Positions 1-5,989 of a DNA stretch of 10,634 nt are shown here, piece after piece. The DNA is from Candidatus Methanoplasma sp. (GTDB lineage: Archaea > Thermoplasmatota > Thermoplasmata > Methanomassiliicoccales > Methanomethylophilaceae), in NCBI GenBank assembly GCA_031283015.1, contig JAITCQ010000044.1, positions 1-10,634 of the forward strand, read 5' to 3'. The first letter of the stretch is position 1. Each line of letters starts with the position of its first letter. A program made the translations under genes and the position numbers. Under the pieces are notes generated by a model that made no database searches, was not told the DNA's origin, and was given only the letters and a program-made list of their open reading frames with translations.

Positions 1-203
1 ATCGTGTCGCCGTCACCGGCGGATGAGAGTATATTGCGCAGAGAACCTGGGCCGTCGTCGTCACCGTTAGTAACCGTGAGGGTCGCCGCCGCATCCGAGA
101 CCTGCGCGGCACCTCCCCATGCCGCCATTGTTGCCAGCAACGCCAGTACCAGCAGTGCTGCCAGGGCGTATCTTTTGGATCTGTTGTCAATTCTCATTAT
201 CAT
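1..203 (-). CDS. Secreted beta-helix/adhesin-like protein, N-terminal fragment (runs off left edge)
   Basis: Open frame on the minus strand with no stop before the window edge, so only the first ~67 residues are present. The protein starts with a basic n-region (MRIDNRSKRY), then a hydrophobic stretch rich in Ala and Leu, then small residues (GGAAQVSDA), which is a convincing signal peptide. The mature start contains LTVTNGDDDGPGSLR followed by a GDGDTI-like turn. This TVTN...GPGSLR...DTI pattern is typical of the first rung of secreted right-handed parallel beta-helix and polymorphic adhesin-like proteins, which are often very long. Two in-frame ATGs occur (203 and 197), with AAAGGA 4 or 10 nt upstream; I cannot choose firmly. 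A TATA-like box lies ~50 nt upstream. A surface or extracellular role is inferred, and no ligand can be named from this fragment. Confidence 0.75.
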   Translation of the reverse strand, partial: MIMRIDNRSKRYALAALLVLALLATMAAWGGAAQVSDAAATLTVTNGDDDGPGSLRNILSSAGDGDT

Positions 204-247
204 ACCGTCCTTTGAGTGGGATTATACGGAAATAATATCGCCGTCCC

Positions 248-260
248 AGTAATATAAACC
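248..260 (-). promoter_or_regulatory. TATA-like promoter of the adhesin-like gene
   Basis: On the minus strand this reads GGTTTATATTACT, a good archaeal TATA-like box in a GC-rich setting. Its centre is ~48 nt upstream of the first ATG at 203, predicting transcription from about 225 and a ~20-nt leader that carries the AAAGGA ribosome-binding site. A second AT-rich stretch (about 222-238) lies closer to the gene and is a weaker candidate. Confidence 0.5.
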
Positions 261-263
261 AAT

Positions 264-470
264 CGGACCGTCATCCTTCAGCTTTGGCGGGATACGCGCG
301 CGGCTGGGACAAATATGCGGCACCGGGCGTCGGGGCGGGGGAAGAGAAGGTGAATTGTACCAAACGGATACCGAATATTCCGGTACGGAAAGTTCGGAAG
401 CGTCGGTCGATCGAAAGTTGACGCATGGTATGCGCGGTCCCCGCTCACCTGAAAATTAGGTCCGGCATAG
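264..470. other. Central part of divergent intergenic region, no gene seen
   Basis: The gap between the left-hand adhesin-like gene (minus) and rnp4 (plus) is ~306 bp, longer than needed for two promoters. Between the two TATA-like boxes the DNA is GC-rich. It holds a CGCGCGCG run near 295-302 and a short inverted repeat around GAATATTC near 370-385 (TACCG...CGGTA). Two short open frames (minus 271-426 and plus from TTG 355) lack convincing coding character. I see no tRNA, box C/D or known RNA signature. Confidence 0.35.
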
Positions 471-473
471 ATA

Positions 474-486
474 ACATTTATATCAG
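474..486 (+). promoter_or_regulatory. TATA-like promoter of the rnp4-yhbY-serS operon
   Basis: The sequence ATTTATATC (476-484) lies about 30 nt before the rnp4 ATG at 510. That spacing predicts a transcription start only a few bases upstream of the ATG, so the lead transcript is probably leaderless or nearly so. No Shine-Dalgarno motif precedes the ATG, which fits. Confidence 0.5.
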
Positions 487-509
487 TATCTCAACTCACA
501 TCAGATAAC

Positions 510-824
510 ATGTCGAAAAGGCGCATCTCCAAGAACGCGGCCGTCAATATCGGCGAAGAGCGCATTTCGATACTGACCGAGCTGTCGAAGGATGCCCTGA
601 GGAACGGCCGGGAGGATCTCGCAAGGAGGTACGTCTCGCTTGCTGGGAGCATAGGAAGGAAGACCAGGACGAAGATGCCGGCCGGGTTCCGGTACTGCAA
701 AGGGTGCATGACGCCGCTGGTCCCGGGGCTCAGCTGCACGGTGAGGCTCACCGGCGGAAAGACCGTGACCAGATGCGGGATCTGCGGGTCGCTGAAAAGG
801 GTGCCGTACGGGAGGGAAAGATAA
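510..824 (+). CDS. rnp4: Ribonuclease P protein component 4 (Rpp21/Rpr2 family)
   Basis: This 104-aa basic protein is the archaeal Rpp21/Rpr2-type subunit of RNase P, the ribonucleoprotein that removes 5' leaders from pre-tRNAs. In the family, Rpp21 pairs with Rpp29 and binds the specificity domain of the RNase P RNA. The N-terminal half (about 12-50) is predicted helical, with the pattern ISILTELSKDALRNGREDLARRYV, split here as ISILTEL then ARRYVSLA. The C-terminal half carries the zinc ribbon: C63-x2-C66 (YCKGC) and C89-x2-C92 (CGIC). The length fits the family. It is first in an operon: its TAA stop is followed after one base by the ATG of the YhbY-like gene, and serS comes third. No Shine-Dalgarno sequence is seen; the TATA-like box at -30 suggests leaderless translation from ATG 510. 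The frames overlapping on the other strand have no recognisable features. Confidence 0.9.
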   Translation: MSKRRISKNAAVNIGEERISILTELSKDALRNGREDLARRYVSLAGSIGRKTRTKMPAGFRYCKGCMTPLVPGLSCTVRLTGGKTVTRCGICGSLKRVPYGRER

Positions 825-825
825 A

Positions 826-1119
826 ATGACGGAAAAAGAAGCAAAGAAGGAACTGATGAGGCGCGCAAAGGACCTCTCCCCCACCGTCCATGTGGGTAAG
901 GACGGGATAGACGAAGGTCTGCTGAACGAGATAACGGCCCAGCTGAAGAACGCCCGCCTGATCAAGATCAAGGTCCTCAGCAATGCGGACGGCGACGCCG
1001 GGTCGGCTGCGGAGTCGATCGCCTCGTCAACGAACTCCGTCGTCGTGGACGTACGGGGCGGAGTGATCGTGCTCACCGACAAAAGGACGTGGACCTCGCT
1101 GAGCCAAAAGAAATTCTGA
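826..1119 (+). CDS. YhbY-family (CRM domain) RNA-binding protein
   Basis: This 97-aa protein is a single CRM (CRS1-YhbY) domain, an RNA-binding fold related to the IF3 C-terminal domain. Bacterial YhbY associates with pre-50S ribosomal particles, and archaeal stand-alone copies are presumed to act in ribosome assembly. The diagnostic GxxG loop is in HVGKDGID (about 22-29), followed by the helix with the typical I-x2-QLKNARLIKIKV pattern (about 36-50) and a C-terminal strand GGVIVLTDKR. ATG 826 follows the rnp4 TAA by one base. A GGAGGG motif at 811-816, inside the end of rnp4, gives a ribosome-binding site ~9 nt upstream. serS starts 9 nt after its TGA. The RNase P subunit, CRM protein and aminoacyl-tRNA synthetase are all translation or RNA-processing functions. 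Family is confident; cellular role is by homology only. Confidence 0.88.
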   Translation: MTEKEAKKELMRRAKDLSPTVHVGKDGIDEGLLNEITAQLKNARLIKIKVLSNADGDAGSAAESIASSTNSVVVDVRGGVIVLTDKRTWTSLSQKKF

Positions 1120-1128
1120 GGGATCCTG

Positions 1129-2391
1129 ATGCTTGACGTCAACATAATAAGAACGCAGCCTGAGGCGATCAGGCAGATGCTCGTCAGCCGGAATAAAGAC
1201 ACCGAGATCCTGGATCGGTTCTTGTCAGCGGATTCTGAGTGGAAGGCCCTGACCAACGAGAACAACCGCCTGAGGAAGGTGAGGAACGAGGTCTCCCTGC
1301 AGATATCGAAAATGAAAGGCGAAGAGAAGGAGACCAAGGTCCTCGAGATGCGGGACGTCGCCGAGAGGATAAAGAACAACGACGGCAGGATGGCGGAACT
1401 GGACGCGGTAAGGGAGGACTGCGTGCTGAACATCCCCAACATCCCCCACCCTTCTGTTCCCATAGGGAAGGACAGCGCCGAGAACGTGATCGTGTATCAG
1501 CGTGGAGAAAAAAGAAAGTTCGGCTTCGCGCCGAAACAGCACTGGGAGATCGCCGAATCTCTGGACATAATCGATTTCGATCGCGGAGTAAAGGTGGCCG
1601 GCAGCGGGTTCTACTGCCTCAAGGGGGACGGCGCGCGCCTCGAGCGCGCGCTGATCAATTTCTTCCTGGACACCCACGCCGACCAGGGATACACGGAGGT
1701 GTTCCCTCCCGTCGTCGTGAACAAAGCCGCTCTCACAGGCACCGGGCAGTACCCCAACCTCAAGGAGGATATGTACTACATGGAGAAGGACGAGATGTTC
1801 CTCAATCCGACCGCCGAGGTCCCGGTCACGAATCTGTTCATGGACGAGATCTTCGAGAAGGACAGGCTGCCGATCCTCTATACCGCTTACCTCCCCTCGT
1901 TCAGAAGGGAGGTGGGGAAACACGCCGACACCAAGGGCATAATCAGGGTCCACGAGTTCAACAAGGTCGAGATGGTGAGGTTCGTGCATCCGGACACCTC
2001 TTACGACGTGCTTGAAATCCTCAGGAAGGATGCGGAGGATCTTATATCCGCGCTCGGCCTGACCTATCGCGTCCTGCTGCTCTGCACAGGCGACATGAGC
2101 TTCTCCTGCTCGAAATGCTACGACATCGAGCTTCACGCTCCGGCGAACGACGTTTGGCTGGAGGCGTCCTCATGCTCGAACTTCACGGATTTCCAGGCGA
2201 GGAGAGCGCGCATCAAGTTCCGTCCGGAACCCCATCTGAAGAGCGAGTTCATACACACTCTGAACGGCTCCGGCCTCGCCCTTCCGAGGACGATGGTCGC
2301 CATCCTTGAGAACTATCAGAACGAGGACGGCACGGTGACCGTGCCGGAGGTCCTCCGGAAATATATGCGTGGAAAAGAGATGATCGGCTGA
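1129..2391 (+). CDS. serS: Seryl-tRNA synthetase (canonical class IIa type)
   Basis: Charges tRNA-Ser (and tRNA-Sec where present) with serine at the cost of ATP. The 420-aa length is typical. Residues ~1-100 form the N-terminal tRNA-binding arm, a long helical coiled coil (NNRLRKVRNEV... to ...VLNIPNIPHPSVPIG). The catalytic core follows with class II motif 1 (~187-197, GYTEVFPPVVV), the TGTGQ and TAEVPVTN serine-pocket loops (~203-234), motif 2 (~257-282: SFRRE, GIIRVHEFNKVEM) and motif 3 (~380-397, GSGLALPRTMVAILE). ASSCSNFTDFQARR (~346-359) is a strong signature. This is the common SerRS, not the divergent zinc-dependent form found in several methanogens. The segment around 319-330 carries extra cysteines (C319, C327, C330) where many homologues have Ala/Thr. 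It is the last gene of the rnp4 operon, and its TGA directly abuts the stop of the opposing HD-domain gene. Confidence 0.96.
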   Translation: MLDVNIIRTQPEAIRQMLVSRNKDTEILDRFLSADSEWKALTNENNRLRKVRNEVSLQISKMKGEEKETKVLEMRDVAERIKNNDGRMAELDAVREDCVLNIPNIPHPSVPIGKDSAENVIVYQRGEKRKFGFAPKQHWEIAESLDIIDFDRGVKVAGSGFYCLKGDGARLERALINFFLDTHADQGYTEVFPPVVVNKAALTGTGQYPNLKEDMYYMEKDEMFLNPTAEVPVTNLFMDEIFEKDRLPILYTAYLPSFRREVGKHADTKGIIRVHEFNKVEMVRFVHPDTSYDVLEILRKDAEDLISALGLTYRVLLLCTGDMSFSCSKCYDIELHAPANDVWLEASSCSNFTDFQARRARIKFRPEPHLKSEFIHTLNGSGLALPRTMVAILENYQNEDGTVTVPEVLRKYMRGKEMIG

Positions 2392-3546
2392 TCATCTCAG
2401 GACGCGGTCCAACTGATCGAGGAGGTCCTCCGCGCCTATCCCGGCGCCGGAGGCCCTGAGCTTCTTTCTCAGTTCCTTCACGCCGTCCTCAAGGGGTTTC
2501 GAGGATATGCCGTAGGATACGGACGCTTTAGCTTCGATGTACGCCGCCATGAGGTCGCAGGACTTTATGTCCTTCCCAGTCCTCCTTCCGAACCTTCCGT
2601 TGTCGATGTCCGTGAACGGTTCGAACACCATGAACTCGATCTCCTCGTGCCAAGACCCGGGGATCAGCGGCATTATCTTGGACTGGACCAGCTCCCTTTC
2701 GTAAGATTCGAGAAGATGTGCCAGACCATCGACGTTAGCCTTGATGGGACTTATGACGTCCTTCGTTAACACTTCGGGAAGGTCGTGGAACAATGCGGTG
2801 TAATAGTTGTTGTACATCTGCCTGTTGTCGGCCTTCGTGTCGAAGTCGTTGAGGAAGATCATGTCCGCCACCAGAAGGGAATGGCCAAGGACGGTGGTCT
2901 TCGGTATCCTCGGCGTCCTCGCCCACCTCTGCTGGAACCGGAGCTGTCCGATGAGGTCGATGAAATCGAAAGTATTCTCGTCGTCCATCTGCTTCTTCAC
3001 GCCGATGAGGTCCATGTGCTGCAGTATCTGTTCGTCGATCTCCTTCTTCGTGTTCTCGATGCCGTACATCGACCGATTCGCGTCGTACACGGTCTTGAAC
3101 TCCCACCTCGTCGCGAGATAGTGCGCCGCTCTGATTATGTCGTCCTCCTTGGACCTCTTCTCCGATCGGAGGTATCCCTCCAGCCTGGACCTGAACTCCG
3201 GGTCGGCGTCCGGGACGTTCAGATCGAAACAATCGACAACGTACCTGTTGACCTCCTCCGCCTTTTCGGAGATGATCCTGTGGAAGACCTGCGGTTTGAG
3301 ATCGGTCATCGCGCTCCGCTGTATGAAAGAGAACAGCGAATGCTCGATTATCTTCCTCCAGTCAAGCTTGGCGCCGCCTTCCGTCTCCTCGTACTTTCCG
3401 AGCACCCACGCGATCGCCGCCTTGTGCGCCTGCTTATCCAACTCCGTAAGGTCGACGGTCCGGAGATGGTCGTTCCATCTGTGCATGTTCGCGGTGTCGA
3501 ATATGAGATAAAGCATGTCTCCGTTCAAAGCCTTCTTCTTGGACAT
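2392..3546 (-). CDS. HD-domain phosphohydrolase, YfbR-like C-terminal domain
   Basis: A 384-aa soluble protein. The C-terminal half (~195-345) has the metal-binding residues of the HD superfamily: H222 in VLGHSLLVADM, H254-D255 in YTALFHDLPEVLTKDV, and a later Asp at ~331 in KSCDLMAAYIEAK. The RW...RTPRIPKTTVLGHS lead-in and SPIK after HDLPE resemble YfbR-type 5'-deoxynucleotidases, so a nucleotide or nucleotide-derivative phosphatase activity is plausible; the substrate is not known. The N-terminal ~180 residues look like a second, degenerate copy: AHKAAIAWVL near H41, then IIEHSLFSF...MTDLKP near 67-84, where the HD pair is absent. It starts at ATG 3546, 9 nt after the stop of the upstream membrane-protein gene, with AAGGTG as ribosome-binding site. 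It ends on TGA immediately beside the serS stop. Superfamily assignment is confident, function is not. Confidence 0.85.
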   Translation of the reverse strand: MSKKKALNGDMLYLIFDTANMHRWNDHLRTVDLTELDKQAHKAAIAWVLGKYEETEGGAKLDWRKIIEHSLFSFIQRSAMTDLKPQVFHRIISEKAEEVNRYVVDCFDLNVPDADPEFRSRLEGYLRSEKRSKEDDIIRAAHYLATRWEFKTVYDANRSMYGIENTKKEIDEQILQHMDLIGVKKQMDDENTFDFIDLIGQLRFQQRWARTPRIPKTTVLGHSLLVADMIFLNDFDTKADNRQMYNNYYTALFHDLPEVLTKDVISPIKANVDGLAHLLESYERELVQSKIMPLIPGSWHEEIEFMVFEPFTDIDNGRFGRRTGKDIKSCDLMAAYIEAKASVSYGISSKPLEDGVKELRKKLRASGAGIGAEDLLDQLDRVLR

Positions 3547-3555
3547 GGCCGCACC

Positions 3556-3957
3556 TTAGTTCAGATACAGGATAATGACGTCGTCGTCCGAGACCTCTTC
3601 AAAATCCATTTCGGTATGGGATTCCTCCGGCGAGTTGTTCCTATATCTTATCGCGCGGCTAGGCTCCGCGGTGTAGTCGATCTGGTAACTTTCTTCAAGG
3701 TCATTCGGCACGCGGCGGGCGTTCGTCCTTATCTCGTCGAACCTCTTGTACTCCTCGCCCTCCTTCCTGAGCCTGCCGCCTTCGATCTGGATGAACACCG
3801 CCGATATCGCGATCAGGACCATGCCGACGGCCATGAGCACTTCTGAGAGGGTCTGGTCGACGGATATGACCTCAATGAACCCGAGGATCCCGACCGCCAC
3901 CAGGACCATGCCGACGATGTCCGCGACCGTCCAGACGGATCTGTTGATCTTGACCAT
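3556..3957 (-). CDS. Small two-TM membrane protein with acidic cytoplasmic tail, unknown function
   Basis: I do not recognise this 133-aa protein. Two hydrophobic helices are clear: about 12-30 (VADIVGMVLVAVGILGFIEV) and about 38-57 (LSEVLMAVGMVLIAISAVFI). They are joined by a short loop (SVDQT) and followed by a charged, mostly acidic tail of ~75 residues with no signal-like or enzymatic motif, ending ...DDDVIILYLN. The basic residues just after TM2 (GGRLRKEGEEYKR) suggest both termini are cytoplasmic. It begins at ATG 3957 behind a TATA-like box ~27 nt upstream, so it is probably leaderless and the first gene of a unit with the HD-domain protein, whose ATG is 9 nt past its TAA. It is divergent from the winged-helix gene at 4028. 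Coding status is supported by operon spacing and amphipathic structure. Confidence 0.7.
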   Translation of the reverse strand: MVKINRSVWTVADIVGMVLVAVGILGFIEVISVDQTLSEVLMAVGMVLIAISAVFIQIEGGRLRKEGEEYKRFDEIRTNARRVPNDLEESYQIDYTAEPSRAIRYRNNSPEESHTEMDFEEVSDDDVIILYLN

Positions 3958-3976
3958 GACGGGGTATGGTGCAATC

Positions 3977-3988
3977 GGTTAATAATGG
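3977..3988 (-). promoter_or_regulatory. TATA-like box for the membrane protein / HD-domain unit
   Basis: The minus strand reads CCATTATTAACC, centred ~26 nt upstream of ATG 3957. That is the spacing expected for an archaeal leaderless transcript, and no Shine-Dalgarno sequence lies before the ATG. The 70-bp divergent gap (3958-4027) must also hold the promoter of the winged-helix gene. The A-run at 3994-3999 (CCAAAAAAGG) is the only AT-rich candidate at about -30 for that gene and is weak. Confidence 0.4.
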
Positions 3989-4027
3989 TGACCAAAAAAG
4001 GCGCCCGCAGTTAAACTCACACTGTCC

Positions 4028-4237
4028 ATGGGAATGGACCCAAAGACCCCCATGATACCGGTCGAAGAGAAAACGCTTGAGCTTATGGCGACGGATGGCG
4101 GGATTACGATGGAAAGCGTCTCTAAAACCACCGGTCTCTCGATGTCGAAGACAGCGGCGATAATAAAGGGCCTCAGAGCAGCCGGCAGGCTAGAAAGAAC
4201 AGGGGGAAAGAAAGGCAGACTCTGGATCGTCAAATGA
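4028..4237 (+). CDS. Small winged-helix DNA-binding protein
   Basis: A 69-aa protein that is essentially one winged helix-turn-helix domain. Helix 1 is at about 12-20 (VEEKTLELM), the HTH at about 27-50 (MESVSKTTGLSMSKTAAIIKGL) with the recognition helix SKTAAIIKGLRAAG, and the wing GRLERTGGKKGRLWIV at the C-terminus. It has no partner or ligand domain, so it is probably a small transcriptional regulator; the target cannot be read from the sequence. Autoregulation, or control of the divergent membrane/HD unit across the 70-bp gap, is a reasonable guess. Start choice: ATG 4028 (MGMDPK...) has a second in-frame ATG at 4034, and neither has a ribosome-binding site, so leaderless translation is likely. 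The aminotransferase follows 92 nt downstream behind its own TATA-like box, so the two are probably separate units. Confidence 0.75.
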   Translation: MGMDPKTPMIPVEEKTLELMATDGGITMESVSKTTGLSMSKTAAIIKGLRAAGRLERTGGKKGRLWIVK

Positions 4238-4290
4238 TCTCTAGATGGCCCGAGGCAGGTGCCGCGGTCCTCCCCTGTTAGGAGCGGGAG

Positions 4291-4313
4291 CGAAAATAAA
4301 TCAATATAATATG
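4291..4313 (+). promoter_or_regulatory. Promoter of the aminotransferase / mevalonate kinase operon
   Basis: An AT-rich island in GC-rich DNA: CGAAAATAAATCAATATAAT, with the TATA-like core CAATATAAT at 4302-4310. The purine/A-rich stretch just upstream (GCGAAAATAAA) could serve as the B-recognition element. The core lies ~24-28 nt before ATG 4330 and there is no Shine-Dalgarno sequence, so the mRNA should be leaderless or nearly so. Confidence 0.55.
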
Positions 4314-4329
4314 CGGGCGATGACCCTTC

Positions 4330-5460
4330 ATGAAGATATCAGAAAGGCTTGGGTCCATCCCCATGTCAGGCATCAGGAAGATGTTCGACCTCGCAGGCCC
4401 GGATTCCGTCAATCTCGGCCTCGGAGAACCGGACCTTGCGCCTCCGAAGGAGGCGATCGAAGGAATGAACAGGGCGGCGTCCGGAGGGCTGAACAAATAC
4501 GGACCCACCGCCGGCATACCGGAGCTGAGAAAGGGTGTCGCGGAGTGGTTTTCCAGGTACGGAGAGCTTTCGGCAGATAACGTCATGATAACCCCCAGCG
4601 GGTCCTCCGCCCTCCTCGAGGCGACACAGGCGTTCATAGACCCGGGAGACGAGGTCCTTATACCCAGCCCCGGTTTCGTGATATACGGCCCGCACGCCCA
4701 GCTTGCGGGCGGCAGACCGGTGGAGTACAAACTTACCGAAGGGGACTTCCTTCCCGACACGGAGGACATGAAATCCCTGATCACAAAGAAGACCAAGATG
4801 ATCGTTGTCAACAGCCCTTCGAACCCCACCGGCGGGGTGCTTGACAAGACCATATTCAAAGCGCTTCTGGACCTTGCGGAGGATCACGATGTGATGATAC
4901 TCTCCGACGAGGTCTACGACGCATACATTTACGAGGGTGAGCATCTCTCCTTCATGGACCATCTTGACCGGGCGGTGGTCATCAACGGCTTCTCCAAGAT
5001 GATGGCGGTCACCGGCTGGAGGATGGGGGCGATCTTCTCGAACGCGGAAACGATGAACGACCTCATCAAGATGCAGTACCATGTCTGCGCCAGCCCGAAC
5101 ATGCCGGCACAGTACGGGCTGCTGAACGCGCTGCCTGTGATGGACGGATACCTTGACAACGCCAGGAGGATATTCAAGGCCAGAAGGGACCTCATATCGA
5201 AACGCATCAACGATATCGAAGGCATGAGCATCTCGCCGCCGAAGGGATCGTTCTACGCCTTCCCGTCCTACGACCTCGACATGGGATCCGCAGACCTGGC
5301 GAACGCCATCGCGAAGAACGGCCTCATCTGCACCCCGGGATCGTCTTTCGGAAAATACGGGGAGGGCCATCTGAGGTTCTCTTACGCCGCGGACGAGAAG
5401 AAGATCAATGCAGGGATGGATATACTGGCAGATACTATAGGGAAGCTGAGGAGAGGATGA
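4330..5460 (+). CDS. PLP-dependent class I/II aminotransferase (aspartate aminotransferase-like)
   Basis: A 376-aa fold-type I pyridoxal-phosphate transaminase, which transfers an amino group between an amino acid and a 2-oxo acid. Visible landmarks: NLGLGEPDL (28-36) at the substrate-binding N-terminus, KYGPTAGIPELR (56-67), the PLP-contacting N165 in NSPSNPTGG, D193 and Y196 in LSDEVYDAYI, the Schiff-base lysine K223 in NGFSKMMAVTGWRMG, R231 for the phosphate, and the carboxylate-binding arginine R349 in GHLRFSYA. Length and motif spacing match the archaeal aspartate/aromatic aminotransferase subfamily. Substrate specificity cannot be settled from sequence, so aspC would be a guess. It is the first gene of a plus-strand operon: the TGA is followed after one base by the ATG of the 175-aa unknown protein, which overlaps mevalonate kinase. 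The start is ATG 4330, supported by the TATA-like box and alignment of the N-terminus. Confidence 0.93.
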   Translation: MKISERLGSIPMSGIRKMFDLAGPDSVNLGLGEPDLAPPKEAIEGMNRAASGGLNKYGPTAGIPELRKGVAEWFSRYGELSADNVMITPSGSSALLEATQAFIDPGDEVLIPSPGFVIYGPHAQLAGGRPVEYKLTEGDFLPDTEDMKSLITKKTKMIVVNSPSNPTGGVLDKTIFKALLDLAEDHDVMILSDEVYDAYIYEGEHLSFMDHLDRAVVINGFSKMMAVTGWRMGAIFSNAETMNDLIKMQYHVCASPNMPAQYGLLNALPVMDGYLDNARRIFKARRDLISKRINDIEGMSISPPKGSFYAFPSYDLDMGSADLANAIAKNGLICTPGSSFGKYGEGHLRFSYAADEKKINAGMDILADTIGKLRRG

Positions 5461-5461
5461 A

Positions 5462-5989
5462 ATGAACGAAAGGACAGGACCCGACGACCCCAACGCAGGC
5501 CTTTTCGGAATGGACGAAGAGGATATCTCCGAAGAGGCGCTGGTGAACAAACAGCTGTATGAGAAGAACCCCCGCAGGGTGTCCGCACTGAACGACCTCT
5601 GCTACGACGCGATGATCTCTGAGGTGGACAACATGGACATCCCCGAGGAAGCGAAACGGAAACTGATATTCAAGCTGACCGCGAACAGCGTGCTCGATCT
5701 TATATGCGACTCCGCCCCGGTGGACCTGGGGCTGGACGTCTCCTTCTATTTCGACATGTACCTGGGCGTATCCCTCGCCAACAAGAGGTTCAAGGCGGAC
5801 CTCTTCAAAGAGCATAAAAAAGCGCTTCTGGGCGTCAAAGCGGACGATTTCCCGGACGACGAGGCGTACGGAAGGGCGCTGGAGGAGTTCGAGGAACAAT
5901 GGTGGGACATTCCGCAGCCTCTGCTTGAGAAGAGGACCCCGAACGACGCTATAAAAGAAACGCTTGCAAAGTACGGTCTGACAGAATGA
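5462..5989 (+). CDS. Acidic soluble protein of unknown function, coupled to mevalonate kinase
   Basis: I do not recognise this 175-aa protein. It is strongly acidic, with no signal peptide, membrane helix or cysteine cluster. The N-terminus (1-30) is probably disordered and rich in Asp/Glu/Pro (ERTGPDDPNAG, MDEEDISEEA). The rest is predicted helical: 40-75, then a segment with a conserved-looking VSFYFDMYLGVSLANKRFK (~92-110), then a Trp/Glu-rich region (EEFEEQWWDIPQPLLEKR) and a short final helix. The start ATG 5462 lies one base after the aminotransferase TGA, with GAGGAGAGG upstream as ribosome-binding site. Its TGA overlaps the next ATG (ATGA at 5986-5989), so mevalonate kinase is probably translated by coupling to it. 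Operon position suggests, but does not show, a link to amino-acid or isoprenoid metabolism. The coding call is firm because of coupling on both sides. Confidence 0.8.
   Translation: MNERTGPDDPNAGLFGMDEEDISEEALVNKQLYEKNPRRVSALNDLCYDAMISEVDNMDIPEEAKRKLIFKLTANSVLDLICDSAPVDLGLDVSFYFDMYLGVSLANKRFKADLFKEHKKALLGVKADDFPDDEAYGRALEEFEEQWWDIPQPLLEKRTPNDAIKETLAKYGLTE

Noticed and set aside
4..252. Plus-strand frame of 82 codons at the left edge
   Set aside because: It is the complement of the signal-peptide-bearing minus-strand gene and its promoter. Ser/Ala-rich, no own promoter seen.
271..426. 51-codon minus-strand frame in the left intergenic region, with an AGGTGA about 17 nt before its ATG
   Set aside because: Ribosome-binding site too far away, Arg/Pro-rich composition without structure, and no promoter; probably chance.
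355..459. Short plus-strand frame ending in TAG after an AAGGTGA, possible pyrrolysine read-through gene
   Set aside because: AAGGTGA is only one base from the TTG start, the frame is ~35 codons, and the continuation past TAG stops within a few codons.
501..1463. Minus-strand frame of 320 codons opposite rnp4, yhbY and the start of serS
   Set aside because: Antisense to three recognisable co-directional genes; no motif, low-complexity Ser/Arg/Pro composition.
2785..3846. Open frame of 353 codons on the plus strand across the HD-domain and membrane-protein genes
   Set aside because: It crosses the boundary of two well-spaced minus-strand genes, has no recognisable domain and no ribosome-binding site; it is a mirror frame.
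4366..5550. Long open frame (394 codons) on the minus strand opposite the aminotransferase
   Set aside because: Fully antisense to a gene with all PLP-enzyme motifs. The composition (Val/Arg/His-rich, no domain) is the usual mirror frame of GC-rich codon bias.
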